A stretch of DNA of 49,394 bases from an uncultured Tenacibaculum sp. (GCA_947504185.1 CANNGJ010000021.1:1-49394); one strand, 5' to 3'; numbered from the stretch's first letter, positions 34,819 to 42,649 are shown. Notes: a model not told the origin generated them from the letters alone. A program made the numbers and translations.

Positions 34819-36101
34819 TACAATGTTTTATCTATTAATTCTTGAGGAAGGAAATTCTTTACATCATATACCACTCCATTCTCCTTCTTTATTTTCAACA
34901 AGTCTAAATTCTTAAATTCATCGTGTGAAACCGCTAGAACAACGGCATCATACTTTTTCTTATATGGATCTTCAATCAATTTTAAATCATAATCTAACTG
35001 AACCTCTTCCTTTTTAGCCCATGGATCATACACCTCAATATCTACTCCGTAACTTTTCAAAGCATGATACACATCAATTACTTTTGTATTTCTTACATCT
35101 GGGCAATTCTCTTTAAATGTAATTCCTAAAATTAAAATTTCAGCATTTTTCACCTTAACATCTTCTGCTATCATTAACTTAACAACTTCTGATGCTACAT
35201 GACTCCCCATACTATCATTCAACCTTCTTCCTGACAATATAATTTCTGGATAATACCCAAATTGCTGAGCCTTCTGAGCTAGATAAAACGGATCAACTCC
35301 TATACAATGCCCTCCAACCAAACCTGGTTTAAATGGCAAAAAATTCCATTTAGTAGATGCTGCTTTTAAAACTTCGCTAGTATTAATATCCATCAAATTA
35401 AAAATCTTAGCTAATTCATTTACAAAAGCTATATTTATATCTCTTTGACAGTTTTCAATGATTTTTGAAGCCTCAGCTACTTTAATAGATGGTGCCATAT
35501 GGGTTCCTGCTTTAATTACAGAACTATATAAATCATCTACTTTTTTTGCTGACTCAATAGTTGAACCTGAAGTTACTTTTAAAATATTCTCAACAGTACG
35601 AACTTTATCTCCAGGACTTATTCTTTCAGGTGAATAACCAACATAAAAATCTTTATTTAATTTTAAATTTGATTCTCCTTCTAAAACAGGAACACAATCT
35701 TCCTCAGTAGCACCAGGATATACTGTAGATTCATATATTACAATATCATCCTTTTTTAAAACACTACCAATCGTTTTGCTAGCACTCAATAACGGAGTTA
35801 AAATCGGTTGATTATTTTTATCTACTGAAGTAGGAACAGTAACAATATAATAGTTACAATCTTCTATATCTTCTTTCTCAGAAGAAATAAACAACCCTTT
35901 TTTATTAGGAATATTATTTACCAAAACAGATTGTAACAAATCATTATCAACCTCTAATGTAACATCTATCCCCAATTTTAACTCTTGTACTCGTTCAGGT
36001 TTTATATCAAAACCAATTACAGCGTATTTTGTAGCTAATAATCTTGCCAAAGGCAAACCAACATAACCTAGCCCAATAATTGCAATCTTTGGTATATTCA
36101 T
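34818..36101 (-). CDS. nucleotide-sugar 6-dehydrogenase, WbpA/TviB-like (UDP-HexNAc dehydrogenase)
   Basis: A 427-residue UDP-sugar dehydrogenase that oxidises C6 of an N-acetylhexosamine nucleotide to the uronate. The Rossmann motif GLGYVGLPLA is at 10-19. ESTVYPGATEE and GYSPERISPGD follow, with the catalytic Cys266 in GGHCIGVDPFYL. SGRRLNDSMG and FKENCPDVRNTKV mark the UDP-GlcNAc/GalNAc dehydrogenase branch (WbpA, WbpO, TviB), distinguishing it from ugd in the same locus. It is the first gene of the polysaccharide locus, with its own promoter and an unusually clear Shine-Dalgarno. GlcNAc versus GalNAc specificity cannot be decided. Confidence 0.92.
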   Translation of the reverse strand: MNIPKIAIIGLGYVGLPLARLLATKYAVIGFDIKPERVQELKLGIDVTLEVDNDLLQSVLVNNIPNKKGLFISSEKEDIEDCNYYIVTVPTSVDKNNQPILTPLLSASKTIGSVLKKDDIVIYESTVYPGATEEDCVPVLEGESNLKLNKDFYVGYSPERISPGDKVRTVENILKVTSGSTIESAKKVDDLYSSVIKAGTHMAPSIKVAEASKIIENCQRDINIAFVNELAKIFNLMDINTSEVLKAASTKWNFLPFKPGLVGGHCIGVDPFYLAQKAQQFGYYPEIILSGRRLNDSMGSHVASEVVKLMIAEDVKVKNAEILILGITFKENCPDVRNTKVIDVYHALKSYGVDIEVYDPWAKKEEVQLDYDLKLIEDPYKKKYDAVVLAVSHDEFKNLDLLKIKKENGVVYDVKNFLPQELIDKTL

Positions 36102-36108
36102 TTTGCTT

Positions 36109-36114
36109 ACTCCT
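36109..36114 (-). promoter_or_regulatory. Shine-Dalgarno of the first polysaccharide gene
   Basis: Minus-strand AGGAGT lies 7 bases before the ATG that ends at 36101. Clear SD sequences are rare in this window and in Flavobacteriia, so this one may reflect strong initiation at the head of the long operon. A direct repeat GCTTAC (36105-36110 and 36132-36137) flanks it. Confidence 0.5.
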
Positions 36115-36144
36115 AAAATACTAATTAAACAGCTTACGAAATTA

Positions 36145-36152
36145 CAAAAATA
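36145..36152 (-). promoter_or_regulatory. -7 box of the polysaccharide operon promoter
   Basis: Minus-strand TATTTTTG is an exact TAnnTTTG match. Initiation near 36139 would give a leader of about 38 nt carrying the SD. It lies between the tRNA terminator and the first gene, the only place for the main promoter. The -33 element is weak. Confidence 0.55.
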
Positions 36153-36178
36153 GTATTAACAAATTATCAGAAAACAAA

Positions 36179-36208
36179 AAAGTCTCACCAAACAAATGAT
36201 GAGACTTT
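36179..36208 (-). terminator. terminator of the tRNA-Val array
   Basis: A perfect 9-bp stem (AAAGTCTCA / TGAGACTTT) with a 12-base loop. On the minus strand it is followed by T-rich sequence (the A-run at 36176-36181). It starts 3 bases past the 3' end of the last tRNA. Confidence 0.85.
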
Positions 36209-36211
36209 CAG

Positions 36212-36286
36212 TGGGCAATGAGGGATTCGAACCCCCGACCCCCTCGGTGTAAACGAGGTGCTCTGAACCAACTGAGCTAATTGCCC
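36212..36286 (-). tRNA. tRNA-Val (anticodon TAC), copy 3 in transcription order
   Basis: The minus strand folds as a full cloverleaf of 75 nt: acceptor GGGCAAT/ATTGCCC with discriminator A, D-arm GCTC...GAGC, anticodon stem CCTCG/CGAGG around loop TTTACAC (anticodon TAC), and a T-arm with TTCGAAT. No CCA is encoded. It is identical to the two copies upstream and is followed by the array terminator. Confidence 0.96.
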
Positions 36287-36326
36287 GATTATTTTTTTTA
36301 ATTCCTTTTTCGGTTTGGAATTTCTG

Positions 36327-36401
36327 TGGGCAATGAGGGATTCGAACCCCCGACCCCCTCGGTGTAAACGAGGTGCTCTGAACCAACTGAGCTAATTGCC
36401 C
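36327..36401 (-). tRNA. tRNA-Val (anticodon TAC), copy 2
   Basis: 75 nt, identical to the copies on either side, with anticodon loop TTTACAC. It is separated from each by the same 40-base T-rich spacer, so the three are probably one precursor transcript cut by tRNA-processing nucleases. Confidence 0.96.
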
Positions 36402-36441
36402 GATTATTTTTTTTAATTCCTTTTTCGGTTTGGAATTTCTG

Positions 36442-36516
36442 TGGGCAATGAGGGATTCGAACCCCCGACCCCCTCGGTGTAAACGAGGTGCTCTGAACCA
36501 ACTGAGCTAATTGCCC
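36442..36516 (-). tRNA. tRNA-Val (anticodon TAC), copy 1 (promoter-proximal)
   Basis: 75 nt, identical to the two downstream copies. A promoter (36530-36559) lies just upstream. The sequence beyond its 5' end differs from the 40-base spacer, marking the repeat boundary. Confidence 0.96.
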
Positions 36517-36529
36517 TCAATTGCGGATG

Positions 36530-36559
36530 CAAATATAACATTGTTTTGTGAAACACCAA
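36530..36559 (-). promoter_or_regulatory. promoter of the tRNA-Val array
   Basis: Minus-strand TATATTTG (36530-36537) matches TAnnTTTG, and TTG (36557-36559) is at -33 with a 19-base spacer. Initiation would fall about 8 bases before the first tRNA. It begins 8 bases past the folC stop codon. Confidence 0.7.
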
Positions 36560-36566
36560 TATTTTT

Positions 36567-37775
36567 TTATAAAATTTCCGCTACTACAAAGGTACTTCCC
36601 CCAATATAAATTACATCATTACTCTCTGCATTTTCTTTCGCTTCATCAAAAGCTTGATTTACAGAATCAAACATCTCTCCCTTTATTCCAAATGTACTTG
36701 CTTTTTCTTTTAAAATATTTTCAGATAGTCCACGAGGAATATTTGGTTTGCAAAAATAATATGTTGCATTTTTAGGAAACATTGGTAAAATCTCATCTAA
36801 ATTCTTATCAGAAACGACACCTAAAATAATATGAAGCGTCTCTTTCTTTTCTTTTTTTAATTGATCTAATGTATAAATCAACCCTTCTTTATTATGTGCT
36901 GTGTCACAAATAATCTTTGGTTTTTCTTGTAAAACTTGCCAACGCCCTTTTAAATTTGTGTTTTCAACTACCTTTAACAATCCTTTCTTAATATTTTCTT
37001 CAGAAACATTAAATTCACTCAACTTCTTAATCGTTTCAACGGAAGTTTTTGTATTTTTTTGTTGATAATCACCCAATAAATCTGTTTTAAATTCTTCAGA
37101 ACTATCAGAAGCAAATAAAATTTTCGATTCACATTCGATAGCCTTATCAATAAAAATATTTTCTATTTCTTTTTGACGTTCACCTATAATTACTGGAGTC
37201 TTCTTTTTAATAATTCCTGCTTTTTCAAAAGCTATTTCTGGTAAAGTCTCTCCTAAAAATTGTGTGTGATCTAACCCAATATTAGTAATTACAGAAACTT
37301 CAGGAATTATAATATTTGTTGAATCTAATCTACCTCCAAGCCCTACTTCTATTACAGCAATGTCAACTTCTTCTTTTACAAAATAATCAAAAGCCATTCC
37401 TACTGTCATTTCAAAAAATGACAAGCCTTGTTTTTCTAAAAATGTTTTGTTTTCTGAAATAAACTCTACTACATTCTCTTTTGAAATTTCCTGACCATTT
37501 ATTCTAATCCTTTCCGTAAAGTTCTTCAAATGCGGAGAAGTATATAATCCTACTTTATATCCTGCTTCTTGTAAAACAGAGGCAATCATATGACTTGTAG
37601 AGCCTTTTCCATTTGTCCCACCTACATGAATTGTTTTAAATTTCTTTTCAGGATTTTCTAATTCATTACTTAAGGCAATAATATTTGTTAAATCTTTTTT
37701 GAATGCAGTTTTCCCTTGGCATTGATACATAGGCAATTGAGCAAACATCCAATCTAAGGCTTCTTGATAAGTCAT
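36567..37775 (-). CDS. folC: folylpolyglutamate synthase / dihydrofolate synthase
   Basis: FolC joins glutamate to dihydropteroate and then extends the polyglutamate tail of folates. The 402-residue Mur-ligase-like protein has the ATP P-loop GGTNGKGSTS near residue 53, YTSPHLKNFTERIRING, VIEVGLGGRLDSTN, GLDHTQFLG and the C-terminal CDTAHNKEG. Length is slightly below E. coli FolC. It follows tonB by 18 bases and ends the exbB-exbD-tonB-folC unit. No hairpin is seen after its stop, so some read-through into the tRNA array is possible. Confidence 0.95.
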   Translation of the reverse strand: MTYQEALDWMFAQLPMYQCQGKTAFKKDLTNIIALSNELENPEKKFKTIHVGGTNGKGSTSHMIASVLQEAGYKVGLYTSPHLKNFTERIRINGQEISKENVVEFISENKTFLEKQGLSFFEMTVGMAFDYFVKEEVDIAVIEVGLGGRLDSTNIIIPEVSVITNIGLDHTQFLGETLPEIAFEKAGIIKKKTPVIIGERQKEIENIFIDKAIECESKILFASDSSEEFKTDLLGDYQQKNTKTSVETIKKLSEFNVSEENIKKGLLKVVENTNLKGRWQVLQEKPKIICDTAHNKEGLIYTLDQLKKEKKETLHIILGVVSDKNLDEILPMFPKNATYYFCKPNIPRGLSENILKEKASTFGIKGEMFDSVNQAFDEAKENAESNDVIYIGGSTFVVAEIL

Positions 37776-37793
37776 TTTTTTAATAAAATTGAG

Positions 37794-38615
37794 TTATTGT
37801 GACAAAGAGAATTTGTAGATAATTGTTCCTCTTTGTTTTGACGGAGCATCTGCTGCTGCATTCCACTTTGTCCTCATAGCTGCCTCTTTAGCTGGCTTTA
37901 ACAAACAAGGTGCTGTATTTGTAGATCCTTTTACACCTGGAATAGCTTTAATTACTCTACCATTTTGATCTACTTCAATACTAACCACTACTGTTCCTTC
38001 TTCTTGACAATCTGGTTTTTTAATTGGTTTAGATAATGCTTTTCTTCCTGCTAAATTATAATTACCTCCTGATCCACTTCCAGAGTTTCCATAATATTTA
38101 TTAGAGTTCGGATCACCATTTTCATTTCCTTTTACTCCAGATTCAATGTCATCACCCTCACCTTTCGTTGCTCCATCTTTTGAAGTTCCGTTTAACAAGC
38201 TATTTAATGCATCGGTTGTTTCTTTTGAAGGTTTAGGTTTTGGCTTTTTTTTAGGTTTTATTTCTTTTGGTGTTTCTTTAACAACTTCTTTTTTCTCTTT
38301 TGTTTTTTCAACTACTGGAACATCTTTAGCGGAATCATCCGTCAAAACATCTTCTTTAATTGTTTCTTTGGGTGTTTCCTCCATTTGCTCTTCAACAACT
38401 TCCTCTTCCTGCTTAGGAGTCGACTGAGTTTTTGTTTTTTCAACTGGCTCTCCACTACCAACCTCAGAGTTTCCAAAATTAATTGCCAATCCATATTCTA
38501 CTGGCGGATCTAGATATTTCATTCCATAATTGAAAATCCCAAATAACAATAGCATTAGGATTACAGCCGTAATTATAGCTGATTTACGTTTATGTTTTGT
38601 ATCTAAATCTGACAT
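37794..38615 (-). CDS. TonB-like energy transducer
   Basis: A 273-residue TonB-family protein coupling inner-membrane proton motive force to outer-membrane receptors. One N-terminal transmembrane helix (~13-31) is followed by a long Glu/Lys/Pro-rich periplasmic linker (about 55-140), a Gly/Asn-rich segment (~155-185), and a C-terminal TonB-like domain starting near residue 205 (GTVVVSIEVDQNGRVIKA). It follows exbD by 5 bases, completing an ExbB-ExbD-TonB set. The TonB C-terminal domain is divergent and resembles the TonB/TolA-type proteins of Bacteroidota. Confidence 0.88.
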   Translation of the reverse strand: MSDLDTKHKRKSAIITAVILMLLLFGIFNYGMKYLDPPVEYGLAINFGNSEVGSGEPVEKTKTQSTPKQEEEVVEEQMEETPKETIKEDVLTDDSAKDVPVVEKTKEKKEVVKETPKEIKPKKKPKPKPSKETTDALNSLLNGTSKDGATKGEGDDIESGVKGNENGDPNSNKYYGNSGSGSGGNYNLAGRKALSKPIKKPDCQEEGTVVVSIEVDQNGRVIKAIPGVKGSTNTAPCLLKPAKEAAMRTKWNAAADAPSKQRGTIIYKFSLSQ

Positions 38616-38620
38616 TATTA

Positions 38621-39013
38621 TTATTTACCTTTTACAGCTAAAATCATTTTTAATTTGTTTCTATTCGCAATATCAATAACTTTCATCACATTTTTATACG
38701 GCACATTCTGATCTCCTCGAATTACTACCGTTTTCTTTTTATCTGTACCTACTTTAGATAGTATTTCTCTTTCTAAATTTGAATCACTTACTTTAGTTTT
38801 ATCAATATAAAAAGAAGATTTATTCGTAATCGTTACAGCTACTGATGTATTATTTTCAGTTTTACCTCCAGCCTTTGGCAACAGTACATCTATCGCACTA
38901 ACTGTAACTAATGTAGATGTTAACATAAAAAATATTAACAACAAGAAAACAATATCCGTCATAGACGACATATTGAAACTTGGATCTACTTTATTTCTTC
39001 CTTTTAAATTCAT
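38621..39013 (-). CDS. exbD: ExbD/TolR-family biopolymer transport protein
   Basis: A 130-residue protein with a single transmembrane helix (~19-42) carrying the conserved membrane Asp in SMTDIVFLLLIFFMLTS, the proton-path residue of ExbD/TolR. A periplasmic domain with KKTVVIRGDQNVPY follows. It shares one base with exbB and is followed by the TonB-like gene, so it is the ExbD partner of a TonB complex, less likely TolR because no tolA/tolB/pal is adjacent. Confidence 0.9.
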   Translation of the reverse strand: MNLKGRNKVDPSFNMSSMTDIVFLLLIFFMLTSTLVTVSAIDVLLPKAGGKTENNTSVAVTITNKSSFYIDKTKVSDSNLEREILSKVGTDKKKTVVIRGDQNVPYKNVMKVIDIANRNKLKMILAVKGK

Positions 39014-39696
39014 TATACTGGTTCATTTAATAAATCTAAAAACTCTACAGATTTAGCTTCCATTTGATACACCACTTTATCTGTTCTAACTACTAAATGA
39101 TTATACGCTATATAGGCAATAATCCCAACAATTAAACCACCAACAGTAGTAGTCATTGCAGTATATAAACCATCTGACAACATTTTTATATCTATTTGCC
39201 CTCCTGAGTTTGCTATCTCATGTATGGCAACAATCATTCCAATTACAGTACCTAAAAAACCTATCATTGGCGCGGCACCAGCGATGGTTGCTAATACTGA
39301 TACATTTCTTTCTAACTTATATACTTCTAATTTTCCAGCGTTCTCAATTGCAGTATTAATATCATCCAAAGGTTTACCGATACGAGAAATACCTTTACCT
39401 ATTAATCTAGCTGTTGGAGTATGTGTATTATCACACAAAGCTCTTGCACTTTCTAATTTTCCGCTAGTAACATGATCTCTAATTTGATTCATGAAATTTT
39501 TATCAACCTTTGATGCTGCTTTTATAGCAAAAAATCGTTCGAAATAAATATATAAAGCAACAGCTAGCAGTACAAATAACAGTGCTATAATTATCTGTCC
39601 CCCAACACCACCATCCATAATTAAATTATAGATTGATAAAGTTTTTTCTTGAGTAGCCTCTTCTAGCAATTCTTGATTTTCTTGAAATAACAACAT
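39013..39696 (-). CDS. exbB: ExbB/TolQ/MotA-family proton channel protein
   Basis: A 227-residue inner-membrane protein with three transmembrane helices (about 33-51, 130-155, 175-195) and a cytosolic domain between the first and second. The family signature APMIGFLGTVIGMI in helix 2 and the TTTVGGLIVGIIAY helix 3 are clear. It forms the proton channel with ExbD. Its gene starts the exbB-exbD-tonB-folC unit. Upstream a weak TATACTTG sequence (minus strand, 39775-39782) is the best promoter candidate. Confidence 0.92.
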   Translation of the reverse strand: MLLFQENQELLEEATQEKTLSIYNLIMDGGVGGQIIIALLFVLLAVALYIYFERFFAIKAASKVDKNFMNQIRDHVTSGKLESARALCDNTHTPTARLIGKGISRIGKPLDDINTAIENAGKLEVYKLERNVSVLATIAGAAPMIGFLGTVIGMIVAIHEIANSGGQIDIKMLSDGLYTAMTTTVGGLIVGIIAYIAYNHLVVRTDKVVYQMEAKSVEFLDLLNEPV

Positions 39697-39784
39697 TAAA
39701 GTAATATTAGAGTTTGTAATGTAATTTACGTTAAATAGCTAACGGTTTGTTTTATTGAAAATTGCTTTCATTTTCAAGTATAAA

Positions 39785-39822
39785 AAAGTCTTCCTAAATT
39801 ATCATTATTAAAGGAAGACTTT
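39785..39822 (-). terminator. terminator after nhaD
   Basis: An 11-bp stem (AAAGTCTTCCT / AGGAAGACTTT) with a 16-base loop. On the minus strand it is followed by T-rich DNA. It lies 24 bases past the nhaD stop and separates nhaD from exbB. Confidence 0.82.
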
Positions 39823-39845
39823 ATTATTATTCATTTTTAATGGTT

Positions 39846-41240
39846 TTAGAATAAAGGTCTCATAAGCACAAAAGCTATTGAACCTACTAAAAATCCAATA
39901 AATGCTAACCATGATATTTTTTTCAAATACCAAAAGAAGTCTATTTTTTCCATACCCATAGCAACTACACCAGCAGCTGAACCAATAATTAACATTGAAC
40001 CACCTGTTCCTGCTGAAAATGCTATAAAGTGCCATAATGGGTTATCTAATGGCTCGCTAAACATCCCTAAAGAAGCTGCTACCAATGGTACATTATCAAT
40101 AATTGCTGATCCAATACCTAATAATATTACTACAAGATCAGAAACTTTTGTTCCATCTAATTCGGTTCCCATTAATGGGATACTTTCTTTTAAACTATCA
40201 GCAAAATTAAATAGAATACCTAATGATTCTAAAGCAGCTACTGCCATTAAAATTCCTAAGAAAAATAAAATACTTGGCATTTCAATTTTTGATAATGAAT
40301 GATGAACTGGACTATGATGTGCATGTGCGTCAGATTCTTCGCTATCAAAATCAGTTAATGAAAATTTTGTTCTACTATAAATTTCTGCAAAAGTAGCGAC
40401 AACTGCTAAAGATAACATCATACCTACATATGGAGGTAAATGAGTTACCGTTTTAAAGAAAGGTACAAAAACAATTGCTCCTAAACCTAAATATAACATT
40501 CTAGCGCTATGTGGGCTTTTCTCTCCTTCTTCTTCTTTATCATCTGATTCAATCTCTCCTTTAAAAGCAGGTAAGAATGAAGCTATAAATGTTGGCACTA
40601 TCATACATAATAATGAAGGAATGAATAAATACATAAACAACATTGGTGTTGTTACTTTTTTACCAATCCATAACATTGTTGTTGTTACATCACCAATTGG
40701 AGACCATGCACCACCTGCATTTGCTGCTATTATTATTAAACCTGCAAACCAGATTCTATCTTCTCTTCTCTTTACTAATTTCTGTAAAATAGAAATTAAT
40801 ACTATTGTAGCTGTTAAGTTGTCAATAATTGCTGATAAAATGAAAGCTAAGATTCCGAACATCCAAAGAATCTTTTTCTTACTCTTTGTTTTTACATACC
40901 CTTTAATTGTTGAAAATCCATCGAAGTAATCGATAATTTCAACAATAGTCATAGCTCCTAAAAGGAATACCAATATTTCGGCAGTTTTACCTAAATGATG
41001 TAATAAAGTTTCTTCAACTAAATGCATTTTATCTTCGTGAGCCATAGCCCCAAAGCCTTCTACTAAAGCATGCTTTCCTGAATCAAACCAATTAGAAAAA
41101 CTGTCAACCCCTAAGGCTACTAATGCCCAACAAACAGCCATCATAACCAATGCAGGAATTAATTTATCTAATTTGATATTGTGTTCTAGAGTGATACCTA
41201 AGTATCCCATTACGAATATTAAAATAATCGCTGATTCCAT
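39846..41240 (-). CDS. nhaD: Na+/H+ antiporter NhaD
   Basis: A 464-residue inner-membrane sodium/proton antiporter of the NhaD (ion transporter superfamily) type common in marine and halophilic bacteria. About 12-13 transmembrane helices are visible. The conserved helices with ILSAIIDNLTATIVLI (~135-150) and GIGSAIIDNVPLVAASLGMF (~375-395) carry the paired Asp-Asn motifs used for ion binding. A His/Asp-rich cytosolic loop (DSEESDAHAHHSPVHH) is near residue 300. It follows the amino-acid dehydrogenase by 15 bases and is probably co-transcribed with it. Confidence 0.93.
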   Translation of the reverse strand: MESAIILIFVMGYLGITLEHNIKLDKLIPALVMMAVCWALVALGVDSFSNWFDSGKHALVEGFGAMAHEDKMHLVEETLLHHLGKTAEILVFLLGAMTIVEIIDYFDGFSTIKGYVKTKSKKKILWMFGILAFILSAIIDNLTATIVLISILQKLVKRREDRIWFAGLIIIAANAGGAWSPIGDVTTTMLWIGKKVTTPMLFMYLFIPSLLCMIVPTFIASFLPAFKGEIESDDKEEEGEKSPHSARMLYLGLGAIVFVPFFKTVTHLPPYVGMMLSLAVVATFAEIYSRTKFSLTDFDSEESDAHAHHSPVHHSLSKIEMPSILFFLGILMAVAALESLGILFNFADSLKESIPLMGTELDGTKVSDLVVILLGIGSAIIDNVPLVAASLGMFSEPLDNPLWHFIAFSAGTGGSMLIIGSAAGVVAMGMEKIDFFWYLKKISWLAFIGFLVGSIAFVLMRPLF

Positions 41241-41255
41241 AGTTTAAATTTATAT

Positions 41256-42488
41256 TTATATCAATTCTTTTAAAGCGATCTCAAATGCTGTTGAACAGAT
41301 TTTTGTTTTTGACGCGCTTTTTGTAAATGTTCTTTGTAATGCTTTTTTGATAATGTTCGAGGTATCATCAAAGATCGCCTTATCTTCCATAGGCAATGCC
41401 ACTTTAGCTTCCATTAAATAAGCAAAAACCCTAGCAATACCACAGTTAGAAATAAAATCTGGCAATAAACTTAAATGCTTATCCGTGTATTCCATAATTG
41501 GTCCAAAGAAAATTTCTTTATCTGCAAACGGAACATTTGCACCTGGACTAATTACTTCTAAACCTGTATCAATCATTTGTTGTACTTGATCTTGAGAAAC
41601 TAATCTTGATGCTGCAGCTGGAACAAAAATTTCTGCTGGTAAACTCCAAATTCTTTCATTAATTTCTTCGAAAGGAATCATATTATCTGCAACTAATTTA
41701 TTTCCGTCTTTTCCTAAGAATAAATTAGTCATTTCTTCCATTGTGAAACCAGCTTCATTAATCAAACCACCATCTCTATCGATAATACCAACAACTTTAG
41801 CTCCTAATTGAGTTAAATAATATGCTGCTGCTGAACCTACATTTCCGAAACCTTGAACAATTGCTCTTTTACCAGCAATCCTTCCTCCGTAAATATTATA
41901 ATAATGTTTAACCGCTTCGGCAACACCATAACCAGTTAACATATCGGCAACAGTATATTTTCTAGATAAATCTGGTGAAAACTGTTTGTCTTCAATTACT
42001 TTAATTACTCCTTGACGTAATTGACCAATTCTATTAATCTTATCAGCTTCAGTTGGTTTAAAGTGACCATTAAAAATTCCCTCTTGAGGGTGCCATACTC
42101 CACAACTTTCAGTAATTGGAATTACATCTTTATCAGCATCAACATTTAAATCACCTCCAGTTCCATAATAATGTTTTAATAACGGAGTAACTGCTTTGTA
42201 CCAACGCTCTAAAACACCTCTTTTTCTAGGATCATTCGGATCGAAGTTAATCCCTGATTTTGCTCCTCCAATTGCAGGACCAGATACCGTAAACTTAACT
42301 TCCATGGTTTTTGCTAAAGACAAAACCTCGTTTTTGTTTAATCCTTTACGCATACGAGTTCCTCCACCGGCAGCTCCACCTCTAAGTGAATTAATTACAG
42401 TCCATCCTTCTGCATCCGTTTCTTGATCTTTCCAGTGAAAAACAATTTCTGGTTCCTTTTCTTCGTATCTCTTTAATAATTCTTTCAT
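41256..42488 (-). CDS. Glu/Leu/Phe/Val dehydrogenase
   Basis: A 410-residue amino-acid dehydrogenase interconverting an L-amino acid and its 2-oxo acid with NAD(P). Residues 36-80 contain the substrate-domain motifs LRGGAAGGGTRM and PAIGGAKSGI with the catalytic lysines (Lys65, Lys77). TGGDLNVDADKD follows. The Rossmann motif GFGNVGSAAA lies near 210. The sequence looks closer to a GdhA-like variant found in Bacteroidota than to classical GdhA, so the substrate is uncertain. A strong promoter lies about 125 nt upstream, giving a long leader. nhaD follows after 15 bases. Confidence 0.9.
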   Translation of the reverse strand: MKELLKRYEEKEPEIVFHWKDQETDAEGWTVINSLRGGAAGGGTRMRKGLNKNEVLSLAKTMEVKFTVSGPAIGGAKSGINFDPNDPRKRGVLERWYKAVTPLLKHYYGTGGDLNVDADKDVIPITESCGVWHPQEGIFNGHFKPTEADKINRIGQLRQGVIKVIEDKQFSPDLSRKYTVADMLTGYGVAEAVKHYYNIYGGRIAGKRAIVQGFGNVGSAAAYYLTQLGAKVVGIIDRDGGLINEAGFTMEEMTNLFLGKDGNKLVADNMIPFEEINERIWSLPAEIFVPAAASRLVSQDQVQQMIDTGLEVISPGANVPFADKEIFFGPIMEYTDKHLSLLPDFISNCGIARVFAYLMEAKVALPMEDKAIFDDTSNIIKKALQRTFTKSASKTKICSTAFEIALKELI

Positions 42489-42618
42489 TTTAAATAGTAT
42501 GTGATTTCAACTTTATTTTAACCTCTTTTTCATTCGCTTATAATTCATGTAGTATATCCCGAGTGGGAAGCTAAAGTTGATTCATTTTCTGTTGATTTTG
42601 TTATGTAATTGTTTCGAA

Positions 42619-42649
42619 CAAATTTACCATAAAAAAATTAGTACTCAAA
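42619..42649 (-). promoter_or_regulatory. promoter of the amino-acid dehydrogenase-nhaD unit
   Basis: Minus-strand TTTG (42646-42649), a 19-base spacer and TAAATTTG (42619-42626) form the best complete Bacteroidota promoter in the window. The expected start near 42613 leaves a 5' leader of about 125 nt before the ATG at 42488. The leader holds a small TCCC-GAGT-GGGA hairpin but no structure I can name. Confidence 0.75.

Larger units (their letters stand above)
36212..36516 (-). repeat. 115-bp perfect tandem repeat carrying tRNA-Val
   Basis: Two complete 115-bp units (75-bp tRNA plus 40-bp spacer) and a third tRNA repeat at a fixed period: tRNA ends at 36212, 36327 and 36442. The two spacers (36287-36326 and 36402-36441) are identical, including an 8-base T-run. 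Identity of spacers as well as genes points to recent tandem duplication or ongoing homogenisation. Confidence 0.95.

Noticed and set aside
10862..36101. Insertion sequence, integrase or att site marking the polysaccharide locus as an island
   Set aside because: No transposase or integrase-like gene, and no tRNA-end direct repeat, is seen at either border. AT-richness alone is not enough.
36156..36501. Two overlapping minus-strand open frames of 67-76 codons
   Set aside because: They run through the tRNA-Val genes and their repeated spacer; the repeated peptide is an artefact of the tRNA repeat.
36212..36516. Regularly spaced repeats suggesting a CRISPR array
   Set aside because: The repeat unit is a 75-bp tRNA gene and the spacers are identical, the opposite of a CRISPR array. 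No cas genes are near.
38146..38427. Serine/valine-rich plus-strand frame opposite the TonB-like gene
   Set aside because: Low-complexity composition mirrors the Glu/Lys-rich linker on the other strand.
39156..39475. Plus-strand frames opposite exbB
   Set aside because: Antisense shadows of a strongly conserved ExbB sequence.
39013..39696. TolQ-TolR of a Tol-Pal system instead of ExbB-ExbD
   Set aside because: The next gene is TonB-like and no tolB or pal gene is adjacent.
39808..40035. Short minus-strand frame over the nhaD end and terminator
   Set aside because: Overlaps nhaD in another frame and crosses the terminator stem.
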